This document shows positions 27,962 to 36,001 of a stretch of 64,000 nucleotides of DNA, piece by piece. Under the pieces are notes generated by a model, which made no database searches, was not told the DNA's origin, and was given only the letters and a program-made list of their open reading frames with translations. Position numbers and translations under genes: made by a program. The stretch covers positions 496,001 through 560,000 of the forward strand of contig NZ_CP009227.1 of the NCBI RefSeq assembly GCF_000775995.1. Direction: 5' to 3'. Source of the DNA: Treponema sp. OMZ 838. GTDB lineage: Bacteria > Spirochaetota > Spirochaetia > Treponematales > Treponemataceae. Position 1 is the first letter of the stretch. Every line of letters starts with the position of its first letter.

Positions 27962-27981
27962 AAATCGCTTTGTGCTATACT
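27952..27981 (+). promoter_or_regulatory. candidate promoter of aroDE with an extended -10
   Basis: The extended -10 TGCTATACT ends at 27981. A weak -35 (TTTTCA, 27952-27957) lies 18 bp upstream and is made by the right end of the type-2 repeat. The start codon follows only 6 nt after the -10, so the transcript may be leaderless. Confidence 0.5.
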
Positions 27982-27987
27982 GTTAAC

Positions 27988-29463
27988 ATGGTACCTAAAA
28001 TATGTCTCGTATTGACGGAAAATACTATCGACAAAAATATTCAGTTAATTGAACGGTACCGTTCATGGATCGACATCGTTGAACTACGGGCAGACTTTCT
28101 TGACCCGCAGGAGTTGCTGTATATCCGCAGGTTTCCGAAGCTTGCCCGTATACCGGCTATTTTAACCATCCGCAGGTTTTTGGATGGCGGAGCATTCAAA
28201 GGCGGAGAAGGATCCCGTATTACCCTGTTTGCACGCGGGCTCTCCTTTGCGGATACCGAACCGCTGAATAATTTTGCATTTCTCGACCTGGAATCCGATG
28301 TGCAGGCATCGAGTTTGGAAGAAGCGGCACAAGCTTTTAATATCGGCATCATACGCAGCGTCCACAGCATCAAAGCACCGATCAAGGATATTGCCGCTAA
28401 AATACGGGATATTCGGCGGACGGATGAAGAGATTGTAAAAATTGCATATAAGGCCGATAACCTTGCGGATGTAACGGCGCTTTTCAAACATGCCCCGCAG
28501 TTTAACGGACAGAATATACTGATTGCGATGGGCAAATACGGTATCCCATCCCGTATTTTAGCGTCGAAGCTGCATTCTTCAATTGTATATACTATGCCGC
28601 GGGAATATATTGCACAGCATCATTTGGAACGGGAATTCATCGATCCTATTACGCTCAACGAGCTATATCACTTCCGCACAATAAACAGCGCAACGAGCAT
28701 ATACGGGGTTGTCGGTACAGATACGACAAGGAGCCTCAGCCCGGCTATTCACAATAAAGGCTTTGAACGAAAAGGAATCAACGCCGTCTATATCCCGATT
28801 TCCGCTGTAGACAGCAAGGAAGTTATTGCATTTGCCGATTACACCGGAATAGCAGGACTCTCGGTTACCCATCCATTTAAATTCGATATTATTCCTTTTT
28901 TGGATTCGATCGGGCCTGCTTCAACGGCATGCGGCGCAGTGAATACGGTACTATTTGACGGCGGTAAACGGCGGGGCTTTAATACCGATATCGATGGGTT
29001 TTCGCGGGCTTTGCAAGCATTTTTACACGTTCGGAGTCTTAGGTTTAAACATATCGCGATTATCGGTACCGGCGGAGCGGCTCATGCAGTTGCCAATGCC
29101 GTACATCTGCTGCATGGAAAAGCCTGTATCTTCGGCCGTTCTGCAGAAAAGGCGAAACAGCTGGCAGGGCGGTATAACTTCCGGTGGGCGGTGTCGGACT
29201 TGGCTTCCGTCCGTACACTTAAAAAATATTCCGACGTTATCATACAAGCAACCTCCGTCGGTATGCATGAAAATGAAGATCCGCTTGAATTTTACAGTTT
29301 CTCAGGCTCCGAAAAGGTATTTGACGTTATCTATACTCCCGAAAAAACCGCACTTTTAAAACGAGCCGAAGCTGCCGGCTGTGATATTTGCAACGGATAC
29401 GATATGCTTCGGTATCAAGCTTATAAACAATTTGAACTATTTACAGGAGGTTCCTATGAGTAA
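27988..29463 (+). CDS. aroDE: bifunctional 3-dehydroquinate dehydratase / shikimate dehydrogenase
   Basis: The 491-residue protein combines two shikimate-pathway enzymes. Residues 1-215 are a type I dehydroquinase, with the likely Schiff-base Lys in VKIAYKAD and catalytic His in IIRSVHS. Residues about 232-491 are AroE, with [17 protein letters not shown], the GFNTDIDGF aspartate and an NADP fold [15 protein letters not shown]. Together they convert 3-dehydroquinate to shikimate. This fusion is known from chlamydiae and plants. The ATG at 27988 is used because the upstream in-frame TTG would lie in the -10 element. It overlaps rpiA by 8 nt. Confidence 0.93.
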   Translation: MVPKICLVLTENTIDKNIQLIERYRSWIDIVELRADFLDPQELLYIRRFPKLARIPAILTIRRFLDGGAFKGGEGSRITLFARGLSFADTEPLNNFAFLDLESDVQASSLEEAAQAFNIGIIRSVHSIKAPIKDIAAKIRDIRRTDEEIVKIAYKADNLADVTALFKHAPQFNGQNILIAMGKYGIPSRILASKLHSSIVYTMPREYIAQHHLEREFIDPITLNELYHFRTINSATSIYGVVGTDTTRSLSPAIHNKGFERKGINAVYIPISAVDSKEVIAFADYTGIAGLSVTHPFKFDIIPFLDSIGPASTACGAVNTVLFDGGKRRGFNTDIDGFSRALQAFLHVRSLRFKHIAIIGTGGAAHAVANAVHLLHGKACIFGRSAEKAKQLAGRYNFRWAVSDLASVRTLKKYSDVIIQATSVGMHENEDPLEFYSFSGSEKVFDVIYTPEKTALLKRAEAAGCDICNGYDMLRYQAYKQFELFTGGSYE

Positions 29464-30187
29464 TACTATCAGTGTTGAAGATCAGAAGGTATTGGTAGCC
29501 CATACCGCTATCGATAAATTGGTTTCCGAAGGGCTCATCCATTCCGGTATGAAGATCGGTCTTGGAACCGGCTCTACCGCAATGCCTGCCGTAAAGCGTT
29601 TGGCCGAATATATTGCAAAAGGGAAGCTAAAAAATATCGCCGCCGTTCCCACCAGTTTTCAGACATCGATAGCGTGTGAAGAATTCAACATTCCGATTTT
29701 TTCCCTCAGTTCGGGACGAATCAACGGTTCGCTGGACTTAACAATTGACGGTGCAGATGAAATCGATTCCAAAAAAAATCTTATCAAAGGCGGCGGAGCG
29801 GCATTGCTGCGTGAAAAAATTATCGCGTATAACAGCGAACTGTTCGTTGTTATCGGCGATGAAACAAAGAGCGTCAAAACATTGGGCGTCAATTTTCCGC
29901 TCCCCATTGAGATTGTACCGGAAGCACGGCTCAGCATTATGAAAAAACTTGAATCTTACGGAGTCTCAATGATTATCCGCGATGGAATCCGGAAAAAAGG
30001 GCCGGTTATCACCGACAACGGAAACTTCATCATGGATATAAAATGGCCGGCCAATACAAAAATCAATCCTGCTAAATTGGAAAGTGAACTGAATGCCATA
30101 CCGGGCATTATCGAAAACGGATTTTTTACCCAAAAACCTCCGCGCGTCTTTTTAAGCCGCTCAAACGGAACCGTCGAAGAATTCTAA
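29456..30187 (+). CDS. rpiA: ribose-5-phosphate isomerase A
   Basis: The 243-residue protein has the RpiA signatures [18 protein letters not shown] and [11 protein letters not shown], which hold the catalytic Asp, Glu and Lys. It interconverts ribose 5-phosphate and ribulose 5-phosphate in the pentose phosphate pathway. The start at 29456 follows CAGGAGG with good spacing. The ATG overlaps the end of aroDE by 8 nt, so translation is probably coupled. Pairing with aroDE makes sense because both pathways draw on pentose and erythrose phosphates, although this is inference. Confidence 0.95.
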   Translation: MSNTISVEDQKVLVAHTAIDKLVSEGLIHSGMKIGLGTGSTAMPAVKRLAEYIAKGKLKNIAAVPTSFQTSIACEEFNIPIFSLSSGRINGSLDLTIDGADEIDSKKNLIKGGGAALLREKIIAYNSELFVVIGDETKSVKTLGVNFPLPIEIVPEARLSIMKKLESYGVSMIIRDGIRKKGPVITDNGNFIMDIKWPANTKINPAKLESELNAIPGIIENGFFTQKPPRVFLSRSNGTVEEF

Positions 30188-30209
30188 CGAGTGAGAGGAT
30201 AAAAATCAG

Positions 30210-30239
30210 AGCAACCGTCCCGAAAGTTAAGCGGTTGCT
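30210..30239 (+). terminator. hairpin after rpiA (type-4, CAACCG motif)
   Basis: AGCAACCG (30210-30217) pairs with CGGTTGCT (30232-30239). A T-rich stretch (TTCCTTTT) follows, so it could end rpiA transcription. Equivalent CAACCG hairpins end the composite modules at 42886 and 51681. Confidence 0.55.
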
Positions 30240-30247
30240 TTCCTTTT

Positions 30248-30274
30248 GCACAAAATTTTGAAAAAATTTTGTGC
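30248..30274. repeat. type-3 hairpin, copy D
   Basis: GCACAAAATTTT (30248-30259) pairs perfectly with AAAATTTTGTGC (30263-30274) around a 3-nt loop. Confidence 0.9.
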
Positions 30275-30292
30275 AGGTTATATTATGAAGAA

Positions 30293-30518
30293 GGGGAAGC
30301 GCATCAGACCGATAGATAAAAATCGCGGAATAATGAGGCTGTGAGACCATTTGAACCTTCTTCAACTGTTGTACATCCGTGTACAACAGTTGAAGGCGAG
30401 TTTTGTGCATGCACAAAACATCGCTGCTGTAGGGAACCACTGCCATCCTTGGCAACTCTGGTTGAACAGCCTCATTATTCCGCGGGGATATTCGTAAAAA
30501 TGTCTGATGCGCTTCCCC
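30293..30518. repeat. type-1 nested palindrome, copy D, with internal hairpins
   Basis: The outer arms are a perfect 17-bp pair (GGGGAAGCGCATCAGAC at 30293-30309; complement 30502-30518). The middle arms are a perfect 19-bp pair (30324-30342 and 30466-30484) reading CGCGGAATAATGAGG, where copy B has CGCAGAATAATGGAG; both arms changed together. The centre is enlarged by smaller palindromes, including H2 at 30361-30394 and GTTTTGTGCATGCACAAAAC near 30400. Confidence 0.92.
30361..30394. repeat. 34-nt hairpin with ATCCGT loop (H2)
   Basis: TTCAACTGTTGTAC (30361-30374) and its perfect complement (30381-30394) enclose ATCCGT. It is inserted in the centre of type-1 copy D. Confidence 0.9.
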
Positions 30519-30531
30519 AGAAGGAAGAGAG

Positions 30532-31248
30532 ATGAGAATAGGGATTTTTGCGGCGGAACAGCAAGAGATAGAAAATATCCAGCACAGTCTGCAAGGACGG
30601 AAAATCGAAAGAGCCAGACTCGCGTTTTATGAAGCGGGCTATGGTAAGCATACGGTTATCAGCGTATGCGGCGGCATCGGTAAAGTGAATGCAGCAATTT
30701 GTACGCAAGTGTTGATTTCGGAATTTCACGCGGAAGTGATTATCAACACCGGTACTGCCGGAGGCTTAAACGATTCGCTGCATGTATTCGATTTGGTGGT
30801 CTCGATCGATGCAGTACAGCATGATGTGGATGTGTCGGTTTTCGGCTATGCAAAAGGACAGATCGCCGGAACCCCCTCTCCGTTTTGGAAGGCTGACGAC
30901 GGTCTGCGCGCCGCTTTCATGAAAACCTTTACACAGCTGAAAAATGACCATACGGAAGATTTTGCAAATACCAACAGCATGATTGCCGGACGCATCGCTT
31001 CGGGAGACCATTTTATTGTAAACCCCGCGGTAAAGCAAGAAATTATCTCGACGTTTCATGCCGACTGTGTCGAAATGGAAGGCGCTGCGGTTGCTCAAAC
31101 CTGCGTAATGAACGCTGTCCCCTTTGTGATATTGCGCTGTATTTCCGACAATGCGGGGGAGCCTGCCGCAATCTCATATCAGCAATTTTCAAAAGAGGCC
31201 TCACGTATTTCGGCGATGTTGGTGTTGCATACGATTGCCCTCCTATAA
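30532..31248 (+). CDS. mtnN: 5'-methylthioadenosine/S-adenosylhomocysteine nucleosidase
   Basis: The 238-residue protein has the MTAN pattern: GIFAAEQQEI with the N-terminal Glu, INTGTAGGLN, the VEMEGAAVAQTC substrate-binding glutamate and RCISDNAGE with the catalytic Asp. It cleaves MTA and SAH to adenine plus the thio-sugar, clearing inhibitors of methylation. The start is at ATG 30532 with GGAAGAGAG upstream. The gene lies alone between two large repeat tracts, and the next repeat begins at the base after its stop codon. Confidence 0.93.
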   Translation: MRIGIFAAEQQEIENIQHSLQGRKIERARLAFYEAGYGKHTVISVCGGIGKVNAAICTQVLISEFHAEVIINTGTAGGLNDSLHVFDLVVSIDAVQHDVDVSVFGYAKGQIAGTPSPFWKADDGLRAAFMKTFTQLKNDHTEDFANTNSMIAGRIASGDHFIVNPAVKQEIISTFHADCVEMEGAAVAQTCVMNAVPFVILRCISDNAGEPAAISYQQFSKEASRISAMLVLHTIALL

Positions 31249-31284
31249 CTTTTGAAAATATACGGCACATCTACTGCGTCACTC

Positions 31285-31318
31285 GTTCAGCGAAGCACAT
31301 CCATGTACTTCGCTGAAC
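31285..31318. repeat. 34-nt hairpin with ATCCAT loop (H3)
   Basis: GTTCAGCGAAGCAC and GTACTTCGCTGAAC pair at 13 of 14 positions around ATCCAT. Confidence 0.88.
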
Positions 31319-31448
31319 ACAAGTTTGACCGGTGTCAAACTTGCTTCTGCTTAATACGAGCGGCATCCATGCCGCCGCTCAACGTATCAAAACTGCCAAG
31401 GAGGGCAGTGGTTTCAAGCAGAAGCAAGTTTGCTCTTGCAAACTTGTA

Positions 31449-31482
31449 GCCCAAAAATGAACAGGGATGTTCATTTTTGGGC
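31449..31482. repeat. 34-nt hairpin, loop AGGGAT (H4)
   Basis: GCCCAAAAATGAAC (31449-31462) and its perfect complement (31469-31482) enclose AGGGAT, the complement of ATCCCT, so this copy lies in the opposite orientation to H1. Confidence 0.9.
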
Positions 31483-31539
31483 GTGCCTGCGGTACTTTTT
31501 TACCGTATTCCTTGTATCTACATCGTCTATTTTCAAAAG

Positions 31540-31701
31540 CGCTGGCTATGCAGAACCGCCCACGGATGGCGGTGGTTCTAATCAGCAGCGTGTTTGCCTT
31601 GCAAACACGTAGGTAAAAAATGTACAGGGAAGTACATTTTTTACCGTGCCTCCGCTTTATTTTTGTTCGCGCCTTGTATCTGCACCGTATATTTCAAAAG
31701 G
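31540..31701. repeat. type-2 partial copy E2 with internal hairpins
   Basis: It shares with copy C the run CTCCGCTTTATTTTTG, then CCTTGTATC and a degenerate end TATATTTCAAAAGG (31688-31701). It contains the hairpin CGTGTTTGC/GCAAACACG near 31590 and H5 at 31612-31645. There is no complete left end. Confidence 0.75.
31612..31645. repeat. 34-nt hairpin, loop AGGGAA (H5)
   Basis: GGTAAAAAATGTAC (31612-31625) and its perfect complement (31632-31645) enclose AGGGAA, one base away from the complement of ATCCCT. Confidence 0.88.
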
Positions 31702-31783
31702 AAGCGTTGCAGTTTATCAAAAAATGGAATATACTTTTGTAGTATGCTGCATCTACAAGGGCATATAATTTGGAGGAACAGGT

Positions 31784-32362
31784 ATGGCAACAGTTAAAGC
31801 GATGGATCTTTTTGAAGCGTATGCAAAACAGAAACTACCGATGGATCAAGGATATATTGTTTCATCGTTCTTTAAAGAAGATTCTGCATACAGTATTTAC
31901 GAGATCGTTTCCTATGCGACCCTAAAGGATATTTACCTAACCAGCAACGGATTAACTTTTCAAACAAACGGAAAAAAGCTTTTTCTGTTTGTTGAGCCCG
32001 AAAACTATCCGCATAAATCTATGGAACCCTATTGCCGTGAACGTGACTTTCAGGTACCGTTGCGATTTAAAGATTCAAATATCATCACTGCAAAGAATCA
32101 ATCAAAGATTATTTTCAGCAAGGATCCGCAAGAAGCGCTGTCGGCATTTACTGTCGTAAAGCCAACTGGTATAAACTTTGCTTTCCTGTTTTACCCGCTT
32201 CCGGATGTATTCCAGTCCATCGAACTGTTCTTTGAACAGACATTGAATAAGGAAGCCGGAATTCCGGTTCGTGATGCAAAAAATGCTGCAAAAGAATTTG
32301 CGCTTTTAGGCTCCAAGGTTCTGACATGGCCGAATTTGGAAGAGCAAAACGCAGGTAAATAA
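31784..32362 (+). CDS. conserved-looking protein of unknown function
   Basis: The 192-residue product has no signal peptide, membrane segment or motif I know. It has balanced composition and a mixed alpha/beta pattern (SIYEIVSYATLKDIYLTSNGLTFQTNGKKLFLFVEPENYP, GINFAFLFYPLPDVFQSIELFF), which suggests a real folded cytoplasmic protein. A strong ribosome-binding site TTGGAGGAA precedes the ATG. It is isolated: repeats lie upstream and a terminator downstream, so it forms its own transcription unit. Confidence 0.6.
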   Translation: MATVKAMDLFEAYAKQKLPMDQGYIVSSFFKEDSAYSIYEIVSYATLKDIYLTSNGLTFQTNGKKLFLFVEPENYPHKSMEPYCRERDFQVPLRFKDSNIITAKNQSKIIFSKDPQEALSAFTVVKPTGINFAFLFYPLPDVFQSIELFFEQTLNKEAGIPVRDAKNAAKEFALLGSKVLTWPNLEEQNAGK

Positions 32363-32425
32363 TCGGTTGTCTCTGAATAATTAGGTATAGAGCCGGAAAC
32401 GGCTGCGTAATTGAAACCGCATCCC

Positions 32426-32480
32426 AAACCGCTCTGAGCACGCTATTCGCTATTTGAATAGACCGGAGCGGTTTATTTTT
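32426..32480 (+). terminator. intrinsic terminator between convergent genes
   Basis: AAACCGCTC (32426-32434) pairs with GAGCGGTTT (32466-32474), followed by TATTTTT on the plus strand. The right arm overlaps the stop region of the minus-strand ATPase gene. Confidence 0.75.
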
Positions 32481-34230
32481 CTCCAAGTAGTTGTTTTAAT
32501 TCCTGTATCTCTGCAACCAGTTCCGAACGCTGAATTTTCTGATACTTCTTAGGCAACATTTCTTTACTGGTACATTCGAGTACGGCGACCAAATTCTGTA
32601 ATTCAATATCATAGGGATATGAAGGCGGAATAAAATCGTCGATAGTTTGTTCAATGTCTTCCGTCGTCAGCATCGTGCGGTTGTCGGCGGTTGCGTTCAT
32701 TTTTGATCTAACCAAAATAGCCTCAATGTCCGCACCCGATACGGGAAATTTCAGTTTTTTATTGACGACATTCGAAAACGAAATATCTTTTGTTTTAATC
32801 TTCAACTTCCGTTGCAGCGTTTCAAAAATTTCAACCTTTTCCTCTAACGTTTCGGGATAAAAAAGCGCCAAATGCTCCTCCGCTCTTCCCTGCCGTTTTA
32901 AGTCTATCGGCAACAAATCGGGACGGCTCGTAATCAAAAACCAGATGATTTTTCCGCGGTAGTCGGTATTGCCCATAAAATTTGCAATTTGCGCAAAGAC
33001 GCGGGAGGAACCGGCACCATCCTGCATTTTACGGTTTCCTAAAACAGCGTCGGCTTCGTCGATCATTACGGCAACGGGCGCCATTGCCCGCAGAATATTC
33101 AGCACTTTTTCTAAATTAGATTCTGTTGTTCCTTGCCATTGCGTATGAAAATTTTTAAGTCGTACCATCGGAATACCGATCTCTCCGGCAAATGCCGAAA
33201 CAAGGAAGGACTTACCCGTACCGATCGGCCCGGAAATTAAATACCCCATCGGGAGTACATCGGTTCTTCCCTGTTTAAGCGCCTTGGCCATCGACTTAAA
33301 GCGCTTTTTTACAAATTCATGTCCTGCAATAAAGGAGAGGTCATGCTCCGTTTCCAAAAATTCCAGCAAACCTCCCGCTTCGTTTTCGATAATCTCTTGC
33401 TTTTTTTTGCGGAGATATTCAAACGTAATCGGTACGTCTTCGTTATACGACTCTTTTGCCAGCTGATTAAGGTTTAATAAATTTAATCCCGACGTCAGTT
33501 TTCCCACCCGTTCCGCGTTGAGGAGCCGCTCCAACAACAGTTCTTCCTTATTCTGCAAATACGTTAAAAAATGGATACGAATTGCTTCCGATGGGAGCGG
33601 GATGGCAACTTTTACTGTTGAGGGAGAGGCGACAAGCCGTGAGTTCACATCGGCAAGGTTCTCGGTCAGCATGACGATCGAAATATCTTCATTGGTAAAC
33701 TGAGGATCGTGCGACCAGCGGTTCAGGGTAACCAAGCAGTAACGGTCAACCGCATCGAGGTTTCCAATCTCCTCCGCAGGAATAACCGTTTCAGCATAAT
33801 CGATAATAAGCACCATTCTGCGGCCGCTGCCCATATTGAGTGTAAAATAGCGTTCAAGATACGCAAAGGCTTTGACGGGATCGCGGGAATAAAAATCTTC
33901 GACGGGAACTTCGGGGTACCGGCTGTGCATCGTCGCAATATAGGCTTGCTCCATCTCTTGCATACAAAAAGACACGCCGCTTGATTTATCGTAAAACACG
34001 ATAATATCTTTATTGCCGAAAATAACTTCCGAAATATAGTCCCATATCTTTACAAAAACAAAATGAGCGCTTGCCCGATGGTTGTGCGGTAAAAAGTCGC
34101 GGATATTGCCGTGCACAAAATAAAGGTTGACCGTTTCGGTACAATATTTGGTTGCGAGCTCCTGTGCCCACGGCGGTAAATCGTGGATAAGCTCGCTATT
34201 GTATTTTATCAGTTTTTTTCCCGAAGACAA
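32473..34230 (-). CDS. AAA+ ATPase
   Basis: The 585-residue protein has one clear AAA+ module at about 315-500: Walker A GPIGTGKSF near 338, Walker B VAVMIDEADAVLG near 390, sensor region IIWFLITSRPDLLPIDLKRQGRAEEH, and a C-terminal lid to about 550. The N-terminal half has a degenerate NTPase-like look (RRMVLIIDYAETVIP) without a Walker A, so it may be a dead second module. The final residues form a coiled coil. The start is TTG, with a GGGGGG run upstream; a nearby ATG is out of frame. Its substrate is unknown. Confidence 0.75.
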   Translation of the reverse strand: MSSGKKLIKYNSELIHDLPPWAQELATKYCTETVNLYFVHGNIRDFLPHNHRASAHFVFVKIWDYISEVIFGNKDIIVFYDKSSGVSFCMQEMEQAYIATMHSRYPEVPVEDFYSRDPVKAFAYLERYFTLNMGSGRRMVLIIDYAETVIPAEEIGNLDAVDRYCLVTLNRWSHDPQFTNEDISIVMLTENLADVNSRLVASPSTVKVAIPLPSEAIRIHFLTYLQNKEELLLERLLNAERVGKLTSGLNLLNLNQLAKESYNEDVPITFEYLRKKKQEIIENEAGGLLEFLETEHDLSFIAGHEFVKKRFKSMAKALKQGRTDVLPMGYLISGPIGTGKSFLVSAFAGEIGIPMVRLKNFHTQWQGTTESNLEKVLNILRAMAPVAVMIDEADAVLGNRKMQDGAGSSRVFAQIANFMGNTDYRGKIIWFLITSRPDLLPIDLKRQGRAEEHLALFYPETLEEKVEIFETLQRKLKIKTKDISFSNVVNKKLKFPVSGADIEAILVRSKMNATADNRTMLTTEDIEQTIDDFIPPSYPYDIELQNLVAVLECTSKEMLPKKYQKIQRSELVAEIQELKQLLGEK

Positions 34231-34315
34231 TTTCCCATCCCCCCTCTTCTATAATACCATATACAAAAACCGGTAAAAATACAATAGAAAAGGGAGGCTA
34301 TGCGTATAGGAGTTC

Positions 34316-34906
34316 TTAGATGATTCTTATCACTTTAAATTGAAATAACAGAGAACCGACAAAAAGGCCAAGTACAATACGGAGTAACAGGATAATAAGA
34401 ATCGTCAATATGAGCCGAGTACGATACTGCAGCGGTTTTTGCGGGAGAAAACCGGTAACCTTTGCAATAACGGGACTTAAAAATCTATCTAAATTATACC
34501 AAAACGGAGAACTGCTTGACGAACCGAAGAGATCGTACATCAACCGGACAGTCAAAAAGATGATCAGCAAGTTCAGCATAAAACCGATAAACGACCATAC
34601 CAGTTCTATGATACTGACACAGAGCCCCCAAAGCGAAATGGTACCGGTGGTTAGAAGGGATGTGATAAGCTGCGCCGCAATGGACAAGATACCGAGCGAC
34701 AAAACAGGAGAAAAATCAACCATACCGATGCGGGTAAATCCGAACCGTCTGAACCAATTCAAATAAGGATCACAAATGGATGACAACATCCGCCCGAAAG
34801 ACGAATAGGCTGCAGAGGGAACCCACGACAGCAAAATCTTAATAAAACATAAAAAGAGATAGACATTGATCAGCTGCCTAACAGTTAATAATAACGAACG
34901 CACCAT
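34316..34906 (-). CDS. YggT-family membrane protein (two repeats)
   Basis: The 196-residue protein contains two YggT-like halves. The first has FIKILLSWVP...CDPYLNWFRRFGFTRIGMVDFSPVLSLGIL; the second has VRLMYDLFGSSSSSPFWYNLDRFLSPVIAKVTGFLP. Each half has two or three membrane helices. YggT proteins are linked to osmotic stress, and in Gram-positive bacteria and plastids to division or membrane organisation. Standing between an AAA ATPase and a redox protein, it gives no stronger clue. A GAGGAG ribosome-binding site precedes the ATG. Confidence 0.8.
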   Translation of the reverse strand: MVRSLLLTVRQLINVYLFLCFIKILLSWVPSAAYSSFGRMLSSICDPYLNWFRRFGFTRIGMVDFSPVLSLGILSIAAQLITSLLTTGTISLWGLCVSIIELVWSFIGFMLNLLIIFLTVRLMYDLFGSSSSSPFWYNLDRFLSPVIAKVTGFLPQKPLQYRTRLILTILIILLLRIVLGLFVGSLLFQFKVIRII

Positions 34907-35065
34907 AGCAGGCTCCTCATATTAATCGGCAAATTTTACCGATTGCATTTCCGTATAACATACTGATTAAAATGCAAACCGTAAAGCCCCTCATCATTTT
35001 GGTGTTCTTGCTTCTGACCGTTAGACCGATGGATAGTATGATAGCCTTTCAACGGCAGTATGATA

Positions 35066-35890
35066 TTACGCAAAGCATTGCGAAATAGCTGTGCGTGCGT
35101 AGTTTTGTTCCAGCATTGCTTTATGCGATAGGAACAGCGGGTCGTCGAATGATTTTGCTTCTGTGTGGCAATGCACAATACAGGCTTGGCATTTTATGCA
35201 AATGCCGGGAACTAACGAAACGTCGTTTTTGTCGATGGAGCCCATCGGGCATACGGCCGCGCAAACGCCGCAGTTGTCGCATTTTGCTTTATCGGTAATC
35301 GGTTTTGCCTTTAAAAAATTAACCGGCTTTCCATCGGTGCCGAGCGGAACATAATAGGCAGTGAGCGACTCGTTTCTTTTTATCTTGGAATTGGCGAGGG
35401 GCTTTCCGGAATTTTGCAGCTTTTTAACCACCTCTTCGGCAAAAACAGTTAGCAGTGCCTCATCGGCATCATCCGGCCGCCCAATGCCTATTTCTGCAAA
35501 CGCATGTTTGCAGACTATCGCACCGGCTCCGATTACCGAAAAATTATTCTTTTCCAACTCCATGTGAAGCTCGCTCAAAGAATTGTCAAAACTGCGGTTT
35601 CCAAAAGTAACCACCGCTATTGCACGTGTTTGATTCCCCTTGAACAGGTTTTGCACAAAGGGCAATACCTTATTCGGAATGCGTCCTGCGTAGGTCGGCA
35701 CACCGAAGACAACCAAATCCTCAGGTGAATATGTCCTGGTTTCGATATGGGCAGCCGGCAGCGTAAAGTCATCAACTTCAACCGGAATATTCAGCTTTTG
35801 TGAAAACTGCGAAGCCAGCTGTTCAACTACCCGCTTGGTATTGCCGGTGGGGCTAAAAAAGACCGCTTTTATATTTTTAATTGATTGCAT
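35066..35890 (-). CDS. flavodoxin-ferredoxin fusion (EFR1 family)
   Basis: The 274-residue protein joins an N-terminal flavodoxin-like fold (FFSPTGNTKRVVEQLA as FMN phosphate loop; FGVPTYAGRIP) to a C-terminal 2[4Fe-4S] ferredoxin domain (CDNCGVCAAVCP and CIKCQACIVHC). The second cluster motif ends CxxxC without the usual proline. Such EFR1 proteins pass electrons between carriers in anaerobes. The next gene upstream encodes the CoA-transferase of the butyrate cluster, so a role in redox balance during butyrate formation is plausible but unproven. Confidence 0.85.
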   Translation of the reverse strand: MQSIKNIKAVFFSPTGNTKRVVEQLASQFSQKLNIPVEVDDFTLPAAHIETRTYSPEDLVVFGVPTYAGRIPNKVLPFVQNLFKGNQTRAIAVVTFGNRSFDNSLSELHMELEKNNFSVIGAGAIVCKHAFAEIGIGRPDDADEALLTVFAEEVVKKLQNSGKPLANSKIKRNESLTAYYVPLGTDGKPVNFLKAKPITDKAKCDNCGVCAAVCPMGSIDKNDVSLVPGICIKCQACIVHCHTEAKSFDDPLFLSHKAMLEQNYARTAISQCFA

Positions 35891-35919
35891 ACTCTTTTCC
35901 CTTATAGAGGATATATCGA

Positions 35920-35959
35920 GAACAAACGCATTGGAGACAAGAGCCTCATGCGTTTGTTC
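35920..35959 (-). terminator. 12-bp hairpin after the butyrate cluster
   Basis: GAACAAACGCAT (35920-35931) pairs perfectly with ATGCGTTTGTTC (35948-35959), 42 nt past the CoA-transferase stop. No long T-run follows, so termination is only likely. Confidence 0.45.
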
Positions 35960-36001
35960 TTCAGTTGAAAAAGCTGTGCGGAATTCCGCGCAGGAGAAAA
36001 G

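Larger units (their letters stand above)
31249..31539. repeat. type-2 element, copy E1, expanded by hairpins
   Basis: CTTTTGAAAATA (31249-31260) and TATTTTCAAAAG (31528-31539) bound a copy that is about 165 nt longer than copies A and C. The extra sequence is a chain of palindromes: H3 at 31285-31318, AAGTTTGAC/GTCAAACTT at 31321-31342, CGGC-ATCCAT-GCCG at 31361-31374, ACTGCC-AAGGAG-GGCAGT at 31392-31409 and H4 at 31449-31482. A 16-bp long-range pair (31337-31352 with 31416-31431) encloses several of them. Confidence 0.85.

Noticed and set aside
27700-27970. Small frames inside the type-2 repeat regions (also near 16462-16680 and 31252-31797)
   Set aside because: They come from the repeat sequence itself, recur with the repeats and lack coding features.
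31247-31701. CRISPR array, because of many short repeated palindromes
   Set aside because: There is no regular repeat-spacer period and no cas gene; the units are hairpins with different arms.
34936-35178. Short minus-strand frame beside the flavodoxin-ferredoxin gene
   Set aside because: It overlaps the 3' end of that gene out of frame, is His- and Gln-rich without pattern, and has no ribosome-binding site.
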